Origin: Legionella moravica DSM 19234
Lineage (GTDB): Bacteria > Pseudomonadota > Gammaproteobacteria > Legionellales > Legionellaceae
DNA: 64,000 nucleotides
Assembly (NCBI RefSeq): GCF_000423305.1
Contig: NZ_AUHS01000024.1
Coordinates: 1 to 64,000 of the forward strand
Reading direction: 5' to 3'
Part shown: in pieces, positions 63,588 through 64,000 of the stretch
Numbering within the stretch: position 1 is the first letter of the stretch
How the letters are laid out: every line of letters starts with the position of its first letter
Translations under genes and position numbers: made by a program
Notes under the pieces: model-generated
Database searches by the model: none
What the model saw: only the letters and a program-made list of their open reading frames with translations
What the model was told of the DNA's origin: nothing

Positions 63588-64000
63588 ATGTCACTTTGTC
63601 CTTGTGGATCACAAACAAGCTACAATGAATGTTGTGGAATGTACATAGATGATAATCAATGTCCACAACACCCTGAACAACTCATGCGTTCACGATACAC
63701 AGCTTACAGTTTAGCTAAAATTGATTACATTACAAAGACCATGAAAGGCAAACCGTTAATCAATTTCAACCCTGATGAAGCCAAAGCATGGTCAGAGCGT
63801 GTTACCTGGATAAATTTAAACGTGTTGCAGTCTTATCTGGAAACACCTGAAAAGGGATTTGTTGAGTTTTCGGCTGTATTTCTTGAACAAAATAAATTAA
63901 AAACCATTCATGAGTTAAGTGAGTTTCATCAAGAACACAACATTTGGTTTTATGTGGATGGTACTACCCGGCAATTGGAAAACAAAAACAGGAATCCCAC
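63588..64000 (+). CDS. YchJ-like SEC-C motif protein, cut by the window end
   Basis: An open frame of 137 codons with no stop before the window end. It starts MSLCPCGSQTSYNECCGMYI, a SEC-C zinc-binding motif, followed by PEQLMRSRYTAYSLAKIDYI, the UPF0225/YchJ signature. The NTF2-like part follows. The expected length is about 150-170 residues, so only the last part is missing. CAGGGA lies upstream of the ATG. Confidence 0.85.
   Translation, partial: MSLCPCGSQTSYNECCGMYIDDNQCPQHPEQLMRSRYTAYSLAKIDYITKTMKGKPLINFNPDEAKAWSERVTWINLNVLQSYLETPEKGFVEFSAVFLEQNKLKTIHELSEFHQEHNIWFYVDGTTRQLENKNRNP

Overview
The window reads as chromosomal DNA of a Legionella species (Gammaproteobacteria, Legionellales). 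Evidence: low GC; several genes with the make-up of Dot/Icm effectors (a SET-ankyrin protein matching RomA/LegAS4, an SH2-domain protein, a patatin phospholipase, a Ulp1-type cysteine protease, coiled-coil membrane proteins); PmrA-type boxes in front of three of these; and general Legionella housekeeping genes. I cannot name the species.

Layout. 1-5700: a tRNA block (Glu, Glu, Ala), a cysteine-protease-like orphan, a PAS-GGDEF diguanylate cyclase, a TMEM43-like membrane protein and a serine-hydrolase-like effector candidate. 5989-13617: YqhA-like protein, coiled-coil membrane protein, fatty acid hydroxylase, amino acid permease and two effector candidates. 13664-36444: the centre of interest. 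A romA/legAS4-type SET-ankyrin gene lies divergent to one 20.7 kb unidirectional operon of 24 overlapping flagellar-type genes (fliQR-flhBA-flgFGAHI-flgBC-fliEF-fliG-like-fliHIJK-flgDE-fliMNOP), which closes with a 997-residue ankyrin-repeat gene 14 bp after fliP. The operon encodes a complete export gate, ATPase complex, rod, L/P rings and hook. It has no filament, cap, hook-filament junction, FlgJ, stator, sigma-28, anti-sigma or placement gene. The FliG slot holds a 145-residue protein, FliM and FliF are shortened, and FlgH has lost its lipoprotein cysteine. I infer a non-rotary flagellar-derived type III secretion machine, with the ankyrin protein as the obvious candidate substrate.

36582-49877: VOC protein, threonine dehydratase, membrane/coiled-coil protein, patatin effector candidate, TPR protein, Pht-like MFS transporter, a protein of unusual GN-K-EY repeats, the SH2 protein and a secreted six-repeat propeller protein, with MITE-like inverted repeats between them. 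49977-53273: a ClC transporter and a nitric-oxide defence module (nsrR divergent from truncated haemoglobin plus ferredoxin reductase, with an NsrR box between). 53670-57612: effector candidates including one clear and one possible CE-clan cysteine protease; the second is bracketed by ~297 bp direct repeats rich in DnaA-box-like sequence. 57613-64000: DNA repair genes (DEDDh exonuclease, umuDC, SRAP protein), a zinc-ribbon membrane protein, a GST-like protein and the start of a YchJ-type SEC-C protein that runs off the window end.

The effector candidates share a theme: host-like domains (SET, SH2, ankyrin, Ulp1-type protease, patatin) and, for three of them, the same promoter geometry (two TTAA half-sites 11 bp apart, then exactly 10 bp to a -10 element), which suggests common PmrA control.
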